A stretch of DNA of 64,000 nucleotides from Puccinellia tenuiflora (taxonomy: Eukaryota > Streptophyta > Magnoliopsida > Poales > Poaceae): NCBI GenBank assembly GCA_012064385.1, contig QRDG01000816.1, positions 690,596-754,595 on the forward strand, read 5' to 3'. Positions within the stretch are counted from its first letter, which is position 1. Each line of letters starts with the position of its first letter. The position numbers and the translations under genes were made by a program. Of this stretch, positions 9,913 through 19,853 are shown piece by piece. A model generated the notes under the pieces. It searched no databases and was not told where the DNA came from. It was given only the letters and a program-made list of their open reading frames with translations.

Positions 9913-12900
9913 TTATCCGGCGAAAGACACAGCGTGTTTCGGTTCGGTGTTCACCGTCAAGCTCAGCACCTCAGGTCGTGCGTAGTGTCCCACAACGTCG
10001 AAATCAAACTTCGCTCGAACAATTTCTCCTAGGTCTGCAAAACACGTCACAAAGTTTCTAGTAAGAATTATGCTTGTGATGTTTCGGTTATAATGCAGAT
10101 CTACTGAGGTGGCAGCTACATTACTGATACCAAAAATTTATCAGTGAATCTATATAATGTACTGTGCCGTGTATAAATACCCAAACTGATACAACTTGAA
10201 GGTCTTGGTTTCTTCTTACCCAGGTCAGCTGTGAGGAGGGCCTCGCCTTCATAGTTGGGACCTGCCAACACGACCCCAGATGGCGAAATGATGGAACTTC
10301 CTCCAGGACAAACAGCAGTTTCTGGGGATGGCTCCTCATCCAGGGCACCAAACGTATAATCGGGTGGTGGAGGATAATCTTTTCTGCGACAGAACTGGTT
10401 TGCTGTCAGAACAAAGCACCCCCCTTCAAGAGCAATGTGTGTCATGGAAGCCTGCCAACTTGGCCTCGCATCCGCAGTGGGAGCACAGTATATTTCAATA
10501 CCTGGATAAACATAGGAAAGCAAATCAGATAAAACATAAACTCAAGTACATCTCATGGTTCATTTTCAGAATTTATCTCTTGTTTTAGATTACGTCCTGC
10601 CATTTTTCAACCCTTTAATGCCTTGTGAAGATGTAATAACTCCTATGGAATCTTGAAAAAGATAAAGTGTTGAGGTTGGGCAACAAATTATGTTGCAAGA
10701 ACTTGGAATACCTTTGGCATACAACGCTGTCCTGAGAAGTGGCATTCTATTCTCACAGCAGATGACGGCACCAATCCTACCAAGTGGAGTATCATACACA
10801 GGTATGGTAGATCCATCTCCAAACCCAAACAATACTCGTTCCAGTGCGGTAGGCATGAGCTTGCGGTGCTTTCCTAGGTATTTTCCCAGAGAATCAAATG
10901 AGAGCACTGTGTTGTACAGTGTGTAGCCTGCCCTTTCAACAACCCCCATCACCAAGAAGACCTTGTATTTTCCAGCCAATGCAGCTAAGCGGCTAACCTC
11001 TAGGCCTGCATTTGTCGAATGTTTGTGAAATGGTCTACAGAGCTAGCAGATGGATACGGAAGAAAAATTCTGTGACGGTCAAAGATAAATCCATTGGGAA
11101 GTGGAAGATAAGTACATCAAAATGAATCTATTAACAGAAACAGCAAAGATGGAAATACGCTCAACGCAAATTCTAACTACCAATATATGGTCGATGTTGA
11201 CAGTTGACCAAATGGCCCAAATTTACTGGATGTGCTTTGTTGATTAATTCATTTTTATCAGCAGCGGGTAACAAGAGGTGCATGCTGACAATACTTTTCA
11301 CTATGCTCTGTTCTGATGATTTGGATTATAAAATCCAATGTACATGAATAATTAATTACACCATCAACCAGAAGAATGATACAGAAATTTAACAAATACA
11401 GGTAGCAAGGACAAAGCCTCAAATGTTTTGTCAATTATGGAGCTCTACCTCTAGAAATGATGCAAAACACAGGAATAAAAGTCGAATGTCATACACACTT
11501 CAGTTCAGTAAAATGCCACCTGTAATTTATCACCCCATGGTCAGGACAGCAAGTTTGAGTTTTTCCTCGATCGGGTTTTCATTTATTTATTTTTGGATGA
11601 TGCAGGAAAAGGAAGGGATGTGTTGTATTACACTATTTTGTGGTGAATGCTTCATTTCTAGCACTGAACGTTCTAAAATATTGTCAATGTAAATGTTACA
11701 CATCAAAATATAATGGTGTGCCTTGAAATTATGGACAGAAACTGCGGCTCCAAAACAGGATAAAATGTTCAGTTCTGAGTGCATCGCTATTTTCTCCAAA
11801 GCACAATGCACACTAGAAATTGATATGCATAAAGCGAAAACATGAAGTATGATGACTATTGTGAAAATAATGTATAGTGTGCATATATTGATAGTATCCT
11901 GTAATACCAGGCACATCTATGGCAGCTGCATGATACTTCCGAAAGTCTTCTTTTCCCTTGGCAGATCGACTGCCAATAGTCAGTCCAAAGGTAGAACCAT
12001 GAGGGTAGCCACCAACAAAGAGTTCTGGAAAAAGAACCAACTGTGAACCATATCCAGCCGCCTCTGCTATCAATTTCTCTGCTTTATCTGTCGATCAATG
12101 AAGTTAGGAAATTAGTAGCAACATAATAATCTCCAGTCTTGAAAGGGTTTCATGTTCATAAATGGATTACATGCATACAAGATATCCTACCAACATGCTT
12201 GTCCGTTTCAAACCTTGAACTATTGGGGCCTAATATTTATTAATCCTGTTCTTCACTAGATTTGATGGAACAACGTTTATTGCAGTTAAGTCATTGATGA
12301 CATCATCAATGAAAAGACAGACATGTATGCTTCAACCCACCAACAGTTCCTGCTTACAGGAAATATCATACAAAACAAGAAGACGAAAGAAAACAATAGA
12401 TACTCAATTTTATCTACGCAAAAGGATTCTCCCACTAGGAGTCTGTAACTGTAAGTTAGTCTTTGCTATCTTAAAGATTGCCATCGCCAGTGGCGGAGCC
12501 AGGAATTAAGATGAGCCGGGGCGAATTTTTTTTTGTGGGGTGAACTTATAAGGTTAGAAAAAATTAAGACACAAAAGTAAGTCTATTCAACAAAACCAAT
12601 GGTCTATAAAGATTTGATTATCATAATTCATGGATTACAACTACGAACAACTTGAAAAACCATAAAGATGACTTACAAACTACTAACGTGGACTCCTAAC
12701 ACTTGGGTTGCTCAATTAGGTGCCACCATATAATATCAATATTGGAGGATATATAATGTATGAGTCCAAATCTTTCCGCGTGTGTTGTGTGCTAGTACTA
12801 CGTGAGTACCAGTGCTAGGCTGATCGATCAACTCAGCTAGCTTGCTGCTAGCTAGTTTGAACGTGCGGGGCTAACACCTTACACAGGATTTGGTGAGCCG

Positions 12901-14528
12901 GGGCGGCCGCCCCTCCTCGCCCCCATAGTGGCGCCGCCACTGGCCATCACAGCAATATTGCCAACAAGTAAGTTGGATACTGACATATATCCAATGCTCC
13001 TTCCTCATAACCACAAAGCATAGAGCAATAATCACTTCGACACATACATGATTGAGAAAAAACCCATATATGCCATCAAAATCTGTCCCCTTCATATCCA
13101 AAATGGATACTTTATATCGGACCAGCTGACGCAGTCTCCCATCAACTTGGGGAGACTGAGATACCTGTCTTTTCTACTGCCTAATATGCAGTGTCGCGCA
13201 TCAAACACCTCGTTTTTTTTAGCAAGAAAAACTGTCTACACAGCTTACTAACTTGCAACTAAGAATGCAACACCGATTACTATTCAACATAGTCCGTCAA
13301 TTCCTTTTCGATCTCATCAATCGACAGTGAGGAAACATGGCGCTTCCTTTCCACATCTGAGACCATAGTCAAGAAAGGAGAATATTATCACAACTCAAGT
13401 TTGATCGATGCACCATTTTGTAACACACGGTGTACAACCTGAAGGAGCAGGGGAGGAAACCGGTGTTGGTTGATGTGTTTTCGAGTGTGTGAAACTTAGG
13501 ACTGAGGTAGTGTCTGTGTGGGCCCCATTGTCAGGGGTGAAGCGTTGCACTTAGCCGAAGTTATCGGCCACGGACTGAGATCCAGTGCCTTGACAGAAAG
13601 GCACGGATGAGCAGTGTGGTACCTTGCTCCCTTAGCCGTTAGATCGAAATGAGCAGACAAGATCTAATCACCGTAGCGCACAATGCGGCAGTAGTAGCAA
13701 TATCCTTGCAGACAAAGCACTCTAGCAAGTAGAGGACTGTTCATGTTATCTGACGGACTGAGATCCAGTGACATGCACCTTTTGCATGTCACACGGTGAC
13801 ATGCGGGCTAAATTCAAATTTAAACATTGCGAAAAAATCTGAAAAAAATCATGCATGTTCACAGCACATGTTCACATGTCACCGTGCGACATGCAAAAAA
13901 ATTAGCCCGCATGTCACCGTGTGACATGCAAAAGGTGCATGTCACTGGATCTCAGTCCTTATCTGACCTTCGTTTCTCGATTCAATAGCCAGAAAAGGAG
14001 GGCAAGGCACCGCACTGTTCATCCGTGGATTGCCTTTGTCAAGGCATTGGATCTCAGTCCGTCGGCCAGGGAATGATGAAAAATGAACTGAACTTTCTCC
14101 TACCTCTCACTTCTGCTGTGTTCTTCTTCTCTCCCACCTCTCTGTGATTTATCTAGATCTGAATCTCACGCCGGGGTGATCCATCCGTAGGCAAGGGGGT
14201 ATTACACTTTTTTAGTTTCTTTACTATTCGAGGCATGAGTCTGATCGATTCCAGGAAGGCGAGTTCGTGCTAGTGAGACAAGCAAGCAGGCACAGCACAC
14301 CATCGAAACACACACGAGCGAGGCAAATGATCGAACACCCTACGAGCTGGAAACAGCAGTTAGAGCAGAGTCAAAGCACGCACCAAGCGTTGCAGGGGTG
14401 TCGTAGAACACGGTGGAGGCCTGCACAACAGTCGCCCGCACGGTGGTGGCACCCTGATCTGCGCCGGCGTTCATCTCCACCTCCGAAATCACGGGCCCGC
14501 CGCCGGGGCTCGTGGGTGCCAGAGACAT
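9913..14528 (-). CDS. NIT4: NIT4-type nitrilase (beta-cyanoalanine nitrilase), copy A
   Basis: Five exons: 14528-14384, 12087-11908, 11005-10712, 10501-10220 and 10034-9913, all with GT-AG introns; the CDS is 1023 nt, 340 residues. The carbon-nitrogen hydrolase fold is complete: catalytic Glu70 in LFPELFVGGYP, Lys157 in HRKLMPT and Cys191 in AVICCEN, plus the C-terminal ADLDLGEIVRAKFDFDVVGHY signature. The plant family converts beta-cyanoalanine, formed during cyanide detoxification, to Asp and Asn. Two strongly conserved tryptophans are replaced here: Trp to Phe at 168 (RVLFGFGDGS) and Trp to Cys at 192, next to the catalytic Cys; copy B keeps both. The reading frame is intact, so the protein may be made but altered. 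The ATG is the first after the in-frame TAA that ends the upstream small ORF. A NIT4-like call is from motifs; the exact substrate is inferred. Confidence 0.9.
12488..12942. mobile_element. hAT-type non-autonomous element in nitrilase copy A intron 1
   Basis: A 455 bp insertion with ends CAGTGGCGGAGCC and GGCGCCGCCACTG. The 8-bp flanks are GCCATCGC (12480-12487) and GCCATCAC (12943-12950), one mismatch. The matching part of copy B (about 42717) reads straight through as GCCATCACAGC, giving a natural empty site. Non-coding; therefore inserted after the duplication or lost cleanly from copy B. Confidence 0.9.
13572..14060. mobile_element. Mutator-type MITE (outer), GGACTGAGATCCAGTG family
   Basis: Begins GGACTGAGATCCAGTGCCTT and ends with the near-complement ending CTCAGTCC; GTGCCTTGACA pairs with TGTCAAGGCAT. 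The 9-bp flanks ATCGGCCAC and GTCGGCCAG match at 7 of 9 positions. It contains a second member of the same family at 13755-13958. Confidence 0.75.
13755..13958. mobile_element. Mutator-type MITE nested in the previous one
   Basis: 204 bp with ends GGACTGAG and CTCAGTCC and inner pairing of CCAGTGACATGCACCTTTTG with its complement. A perfect 9-bp target duplication TTATCTGAC lies at 13746-13754 and 13959-13967, diagnostic for the Mutator superfamily. The perfect duplication compared with the eroded one of the host MITE fits the nesting order. Confidence 0.9.
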
Positions 14529-14570
14529 CACCGCCCAGCAGGAAGGGCGGGGATCTCGTGGGGATGCGGG

Positions 14571-14760
14571 TTACTTGTCGAGCTTCCTACGTAGGTAGTC
14601 GCGGACGAACTGATCGCGGGCGAGCGGGCGCGCGCGCTGGGGCTCGATGTGGACGTAGGAGAGGTGAACGCCGTAGGCGAGGAGACCGGCGCCGAAGACG
14701 AAGAGCGAGACGGTGGACACTGGACAGCTGCCGAGGAGTGGACGGGGAGCACCAGCCCAT
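14571..14760 (-). pseudogene. Small membrane-protein ORF upstream of nitrilase, frameshifted (copy A)
   Basis: The counterpart in copy B (43495-43680) is an intact 61-residue ORF. Here, from the ATG at 14760, the frame starts identically (MGWCSPSTPRQL) but the stretch GTGGACACTGGACAGCTG carries four extra bases relative to copy B, moving the membrane segment and C-terminal tail (GAGLLAYGVHLSYVHIEPQ ... YLRRKLDK) to another frame. The downstream part is otherwise very well kept, so the lesion is recent. The stop of the tail lies 42 nt before the nitrilase ATG. Confidence 0.75.
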
Positions 14761-15016
14761 CCGTGGGAGGTTTGGTGGGCGATTTTGATAAAGGTAATGG
14801 ACCACCGAGGAGGAGAACAGCAGAGGGACGGGATCACGGGACGGGAGGACGACGACGACAGACGGATTCTTGACTTTTTCAACCGTGGTTTTTTTTTAAC
14901 ATTAACAAAAGGTAGGTGTTCCGGGTGTTCATGCTGTAATTTGGCTAGTATAGTGTTTATATGGTCAGCCAGATTTATTTATGGACTGTGCTACCTAGGC
15001 ACATGCCCTAGATTAG

Positions 15017-16427
15017 GACAGTGCTGAGCGTCCCCCGGGGGATCGGGAGGTTCCCATCCCCCGGGTCCCCGGGCTGACACGTGTCCCCATTTTTTTTCCA
15101 AAATCCCGCTTTTGCTACCGGTAGCAAATAATAGTCCCGATTTTGCTCCAGGTAGCAAAAAACGGTTCGTCCAGAAAATAGAAAAAGAAAAAACTAACTT
15201 CACCGGAGATCTCACTTTTGCTACCATAATGTACCAAAGTAGCAAAAAATGGTTTAATTGTAGCAAACTCTATTTTCACCTAAAAACACAGACCTCGCCG
15301 GAGACATCGCCGGACTCGCCGGAGACCGTCGGGAGCAACGCCGTGCACCGTCGGGAGCATCGCTGGCTATCGTCGGTAGCATCGCCGTGCACCACTGGTA
15401 GCAACGTCGTGCGCCGTCAGTAGCATCGCCGGCTACTGTCGGTAGCAACGTCGTGCGCCGTCAGTAGCATCGCCGGCTACTGTCGGTAGCAACGTCGTGC
15501 TTCTTTGGCAGTACAAATGAAATTGCTACAAACGCTCTACCGATTTGCGTCAAAAATGAGAAATTATTGCTACAAAACTTCATTGCATTTGCATCAAAAA
15601 ATCAAGAAAAAATGTATCAAAAAAGAGAATTGCTACAAATGATCTGTACATTTGCATCAAAAGATAAAATATTGTGCTACAAAGCTTCGAAAAATTTGCA
15701 CCACAACAAGAAAAGGACACAAAAATCTGTGAAAAGTGGCAGCACTGCCGTTGAGGTCTACCGGCACCACGGGTGGTAGCACCGTCTTCACCACATAGGA
15801 GCACCGCCCCAGATGTCTGTCGGCACCGCTCCACACGGTGGCAGCAAAGCCGTGGCAGCAAAGCCGCTGACGCTGACGGGTGGTAGCACCGTCGTCCCCC
15901 ATGGCAGCACCACCCCTGAGGTCTGGCGACACCGCTCCATGCGGTGGCAGCACCGCGGCGCGCCGCCAGTAGCAGCGCCGGCCACCCCTGGTAGCCCCTG
16001 TGTCCCCTTGACGACATCCACCGGGGAAGCTGAGAAGCGGCGGCGGCGGGTTGTTGCCAGAGCGGCGAAGGTCGACGCACGCGCGAGGACGAGGACGCGG
16101 TGGGATGGCGTGCTCAACGGAGGCGGCGCGGGGAAAAGTTGGAGGAGCTGGGCGAGCATGGCCGCGACTCGCGACTCGGCGGCGCTCCCAAGCGGCGGAG
16201 ATGCGGTGGAGGGGAGCCACGGGCGGCAGCGCAGGAGGGAGGCGACGAAGCTTTCTGGATCTCTCACGGGAGCTATGCTGTTGACCAAAACGAGAGAATT
16301 CAGGAAAGAAGCAACCGGGGGAGGAGATAGGGATGGGAAAGTGTGTGGGCCCCGGGTGGACACGCGGCGGTCGCTCGACCCGGGGGATGCGTCGCGTGCG
16401 ATCCCCCGGGGGATTCCCATCGTTTCC
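15017..16427. mobile_element. Mutator-type element with GC-rich interior
   Basis: Flanked by the direct repeat CCCTAGATTAG (15006-15016 and 16428-16438), consistent with a 9-11 bp Mutator duplication. Both ends carry ATCCCCCGGGGGAT-type text followed by ATCCCCCGGGTC in inverted arrangement. The interior changes from AT-rich words (GCTACAAA, TTTGCATCAAAA) to a GC-rich block with GTAGCACCG-type repeats. Many overlapping open frames on both strands arise from composition and none resembles a transposase; it is non-autonomous. Confidence 0.75.
15404..15495. repeat. 44-bp minisatellite inside the Mutator-type element
   Basis: The unit CGTCAGTAGCATCGCCGGCT...GCAACGTCGTGCGC is repeated identically at a 44-bp period, with more diverged relatives just upstream from about 15330. 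It lies where the element turns GC-rich. Confidence 0.85.
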
Positions 16428-17805
16428 CCCTAGATTAGCCGTTCGTGGGCACGGATGAAATTAGTTAATTAACTTATGTATGCAGGTAAATAGCCAACCC
16501 GCATATGGATTTTTTTATTGGATCCCAAACTTTAAAATGTTTTATTTCTTGAACCGTAAGTTAAAACTCAGATCCGTTTTCACGGTTAGCTTAGTCGCGT
16601 TGAGATCTTCGAAAGTAGATCTCATATTGATATGTTTTGATAATATTTTTTTCTGAACTCTAGTTGTCAGGTTATAGTTACTTGGTCACCAGGGTATTGC
16701 CATGTTGGTCACCAGGTTAAAATCAAAAAGTTACCAGGTTATTTGAACTTTGCTACTCACCAATATAGGTCTTTCCTGATGTTAATGTGATCTTTTATGT
16801 GTTTAGAGTGGATCAAATACCCATTCTCTGGACATATAGATCATCTCCATGAGGAAAAACATGTAAATATTATCTCATAATTTTGTGCTATTTGGATGGT
16901 AACTGTTAACCAGTAGCATGGTAACTACTGTATAATAACCTGGCAACTTATGACAGAAAGAAAATCGTCACCGTATGTCTTTTCTGATGTTACCTTAGTT
17001 GCCAGATTATAGTCAGTTGGTCACCAGGGCATTGCCATGTTGGTCACCAGGTTAAAATCGAATGGTTACCAGATTTTTTAAACTTCGCAACTCATCAACG
17101 TAAGTCATTTCTGATGTTAATGTCATGTTTTACGTGTTTGGAGGAAAACAAATACTCATGTTGTGAATCTGTAGAACATTGCTACGATCGAAAAACATGC
17201 AAAAAAATTCTGATAACTGTGTGTTATTTGAATGGTTATTCATAACTAATAGTATGGCAACTACAGTATTATAACCTGGCAACTGACCGTGAAAAAAAAA
17301 AGTTCGTCAAAATATATTAAGATGGGATCTTGTTTTAAAGTACTCGTCGAGCCAGACCCAACGGTGAAAACGAATCATCAATTCGATTAACGGTTTAAGA
17401 GATAATTCATTTAAAAAATTCGGATCATAGAAAGATTCTATACATGCATGCAATTCTTGGTCCCTCCGCCCTCTATAGGGACAGATTCCACCACCCACCC
17501 GCCGTATGAGAGATTTCGTGTGGGCACGTTTACTTAGTAGATTAATCGTTTATTATTTATTGATCAAGCTAATCAGTTGATATATTGCTTCAGTATTGCA
17601 ATAGGTATTTTGCATGGACTAGTTATTATATGGGACAAGTCCTATCCAGATTTTGATTTACGTTGGGCTAATATGCTGATGCCAAGGACAAAGTCTTTAC
17701 CGGCCTCGCAAAACAAGTTGAAGGGTGTTTACAAAGGCTGTGCATGAGTGGCCGGTATATTATATTTTCTTGCCAGTCGTAGGTGAGCAATGGCTTAGAA
17801 ACTAC

Positions 17806-17903
17806 TACTCCCTCCGATTCATAAAAAGTGTCGCCCACTTAGTACAAAGTTTGTACTAACTTAGTACAAAATGAGCGACACTTTTTATAGATCGGAGGGA
17901 GTA
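17806..17903. mobile_element. Stowaway MITE in the 5' LTR
   Basis: 98 bp, starting TACTCCCTCCGATTCATAAA and ending with the complement (ATCGGAGGGAGTA). The 3' LTR has the uninterrupted site CTACTACATATAA at about 23045, showing a TA insertion after the two LTRs were formed. Confidence 0.95.
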
Positions 17904-18231
17904 CATATAATTTCAGATTAGCTAGCTTGGAAGGCATGAATTCAGCCGAGTCAAGGAGGAGTCCTGATCGGTTTTACATATTGGAGTTTTAGTTTTATAC
18001 GCTAAGTGCACCGGCTAGAATTTTCATATTTGTTACTACTACATCGTATTATGTAATAGTACTAGAGCTGAGCCGCGCGACTTGCATGTCAAGGAAAAGA
18101 TCCGTGCCTTATTCTGTAAACTATAGACCAAGCGTACCTATATATATCTAATAGGTATACGGCCGATTAATCTCCAAGAAGCTTAAAAGAAGCCATCGAT
18201 ATTGATCAAAAAACAAGGACGGGACTATGTA

Positions 18232-19601
18232 TAGGGCGCCCTAGATTTGGCATAACCATAGGGCATTAGGATTTTTTTTCTTAATTATTCATCCAAAGTC
18301 ACGGGATATTAGCCTATGTTTGCATGCATGCATTAAATGACGAAATTGATGACGTCATCTCGCATTTAATGCAAAATCCAAAAATTTGAAATGTTTTACA
18401 GCTCAAACCATTTATCGGATTTATGATCCGTTTTCACCATTAGACTAGTCGCGTCGAGATCTTCAAAACTAGATCCCATATTGATATGTTCTGACGAAAA
18501 TTTTTTTTTTTACCCGAAAGTTACCAACGACTTAAGACGTAAGTTACCACCCTATACTATACAATGGATGGTAACTTCATTGTTCTAGAGAGGGTTATTA
18601 TATCGGTCTAGGATGGATAACTCCATCACTATTGGGCGGTAACTGTATCAATTTAGGGTGGGTAACTCCATCGGTTTAGAGTGGGTAACTCCTTCAGCAT
18701 ATGATGGTAACTCAATCAGTCTAGGGTGGGTAACTCCATCACTAATGTGTGGATAACTCCATCACTATTGGTTGGGTAACTCTACCAGTCTATGGTGGGT
18801 AACTCCACTACTACTGGGTGGGTAACTCCATCAATATTGGGTGGATAATTTCTTCAGTCTAGATTGATAACTTCATCACTACTGAGTGATAACTCCATCA
18901 ATAACGGGTGAAAGCTCCATTAGTCTATAGTGGGTAACATTTTTAGTACTGGGTGGTAACTCTATCACTACATTGTTGGTAACTTTCATGTTATGGGGTT
19001 GGTAACTTACTTGTTATGGGTTGGTAACTTTCGGGTTCGGAAAAAATTCATCAGAACATAGCAACATGGGATCTAGTTTCGAAGATCTCGACGCGACGAG
19101 CCCAACGGTGAAAACAGATCGTAAATCGGATAAATGGTTTGAGCTATGAAAGTTTTTGAAATTTCGAATTTTACATTTAATGCAGATGATGTCAGCAATT
19201 TTGTCTTTTTCTGTATGCATACTAAATAGCCTCCATACAGACTTTTTCGGGTTGGTAAGTTATGTATTAAACTCTGGTAACTTACATGTTATGGGGTTGG
19301 TAACTTTTGGTTCCGAAAAAAATTTCGTCGAAACATATCGACATGGGATCTAGTTTCGAAGATCTCGACGCGAGGAGTCTAACGGTGAAAACGGATCATA
19401 AATCGGATAAACGGTTTGAGCTATAAAACTTTTTGAATTTTTAAATTTAGCATTTAATGCGGGATGACATCACCAATTTTGTCTTTTCCAAACACTCAAA
19501 CGTGGGCAATCTACATTGACTTGGTCTACATACTCAACCATATATTCTGTAATCTACGATCCATATTGCGTCTGTGGATATGCCAACCGTAGGGCGCCCT
19601 A
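18232..19601. mobile_element. DNA transposon with TAGGGCGCCCTA termini in the 5' LTR
   Basis: Left end TAGGGCGCCCTAGATTTGGC and right end TGCCAACCGTAGGGCGCCCT form an inverted repeat of about 30 bp. The interior contains a TAACTCCATC minisatellite and three copies (one inverted at 18385-18500, two direct at 19046-19165 and 19325-19440) of a block with GATCTAGTTTCGAAGATCTC and CGGATAAACGGTTTGAGC. No open frame of note. A target duplication is not clear. Confidence 0.75.
18540..19035. repeat. Degenerate minisatellite, GGGTGGGTAACTCCATC type
   Basis: About fifteen imperfect copies of a roughly 20-35 bp unit centred on GGTAACTCCATCA fill most of the interior of the 18232-19601 element. Spacing is irregular, unlike a CRISPR array. 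Confidence 0.85.
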
Positions 19602-19814
19602 TGATTAGATTTTCCCAAAAACAATCTATTTTCTGCTATGATCCTAGCAGCCCTAGGGTTTGGTGATCTTTGCCGCTTTGCGCTGAAAAGCGGTCGTCTC
19701 TCTTTCACGAAAGCGAGGAGATCTTTGTTGCTTTGCTCGGAAAACAATCGGTTCGTCGTCACGAAAGTACGACGGATATCATGGTGTCGCGTGACAGTTT
19801 TACGTGGCAACACA

Positions 19815-19834
19815 ATTGGCGACTCCGCTGGGAC
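19815..19834 (+). other. Primer-binding site of the gag-only LTR element
   Basis: Immediately after the LTR-like end ...GGCAACACA comes ATTGGCGACTCCGCTGGGA, a tRNA 3'-end complement of the kind found in many grass gypsy elements. It fixes the 3' boundary of the 5' LTR at about 19814 and lies 40 nt before the gag ATG. Confidence 0.7.
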
Positions 19835-19853
19835 GAAGAACAAGAACATACAC

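Larger units (their letters stand above)
9303..14790. repeat. Segmental duplication, copy A (pairs with 32702-43705)
   Basis: From the text ATCATATAAATCTGTGTTTT onward this stretch aligns with 32702-43705, interrupted only by insertions private to one copy. It includes the nitrilase gene and the upstream small ORF. Private to copy A: the 5S-derived insertion at 9390-9708, the hAT element at 12488-12942 and an approximately 0.85 kb stretch at 13425-14265 holding nested MITEs. Homology ends shortly after the small ORF start, near GGTTTGGTGGG at about 14770-14780. Confidence 0.9.
14982..17550. mobile_element. DNA transposon inserted in the 5' LTR (itself interrupted by a Mutator-type element)
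   Basis: The 3' LTR reads CAGATTTATTTATTTATTGA without interruption, whereas here 2.57 kb separates the two halves. Subterminal text GTTCGTGGGCACGGATGAAAT near the left and ATTTCGTGTGGGCACG near the right are in inverted arrangement. The interior has two diverged copies, 336 bp apart, of a block with TTGGTCACCAGG and GTTACCAG words (about 16665-16785 and 16995-17105), and inverted copies of a GATCTCGACGCGAC-like block (16540-16640 and 17305-17405). No coding region. Superfamily not established. Confidence 0.65.

Noticed and set aside
10116..10979. Separate small genes at 10116-10523 and 10590-10979
   Set aside because: They are exons 4 and 3 of the nitrilase read through into introns; the splice sites join them into one gene. 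The same holds for 34394-35255.
15580..16433. Several 160-210 codon frames on both strands
   Set aside because: They overlie the GC-rich interior of a Mutator-type element with short repeats; no transposase or host-gene similarity.
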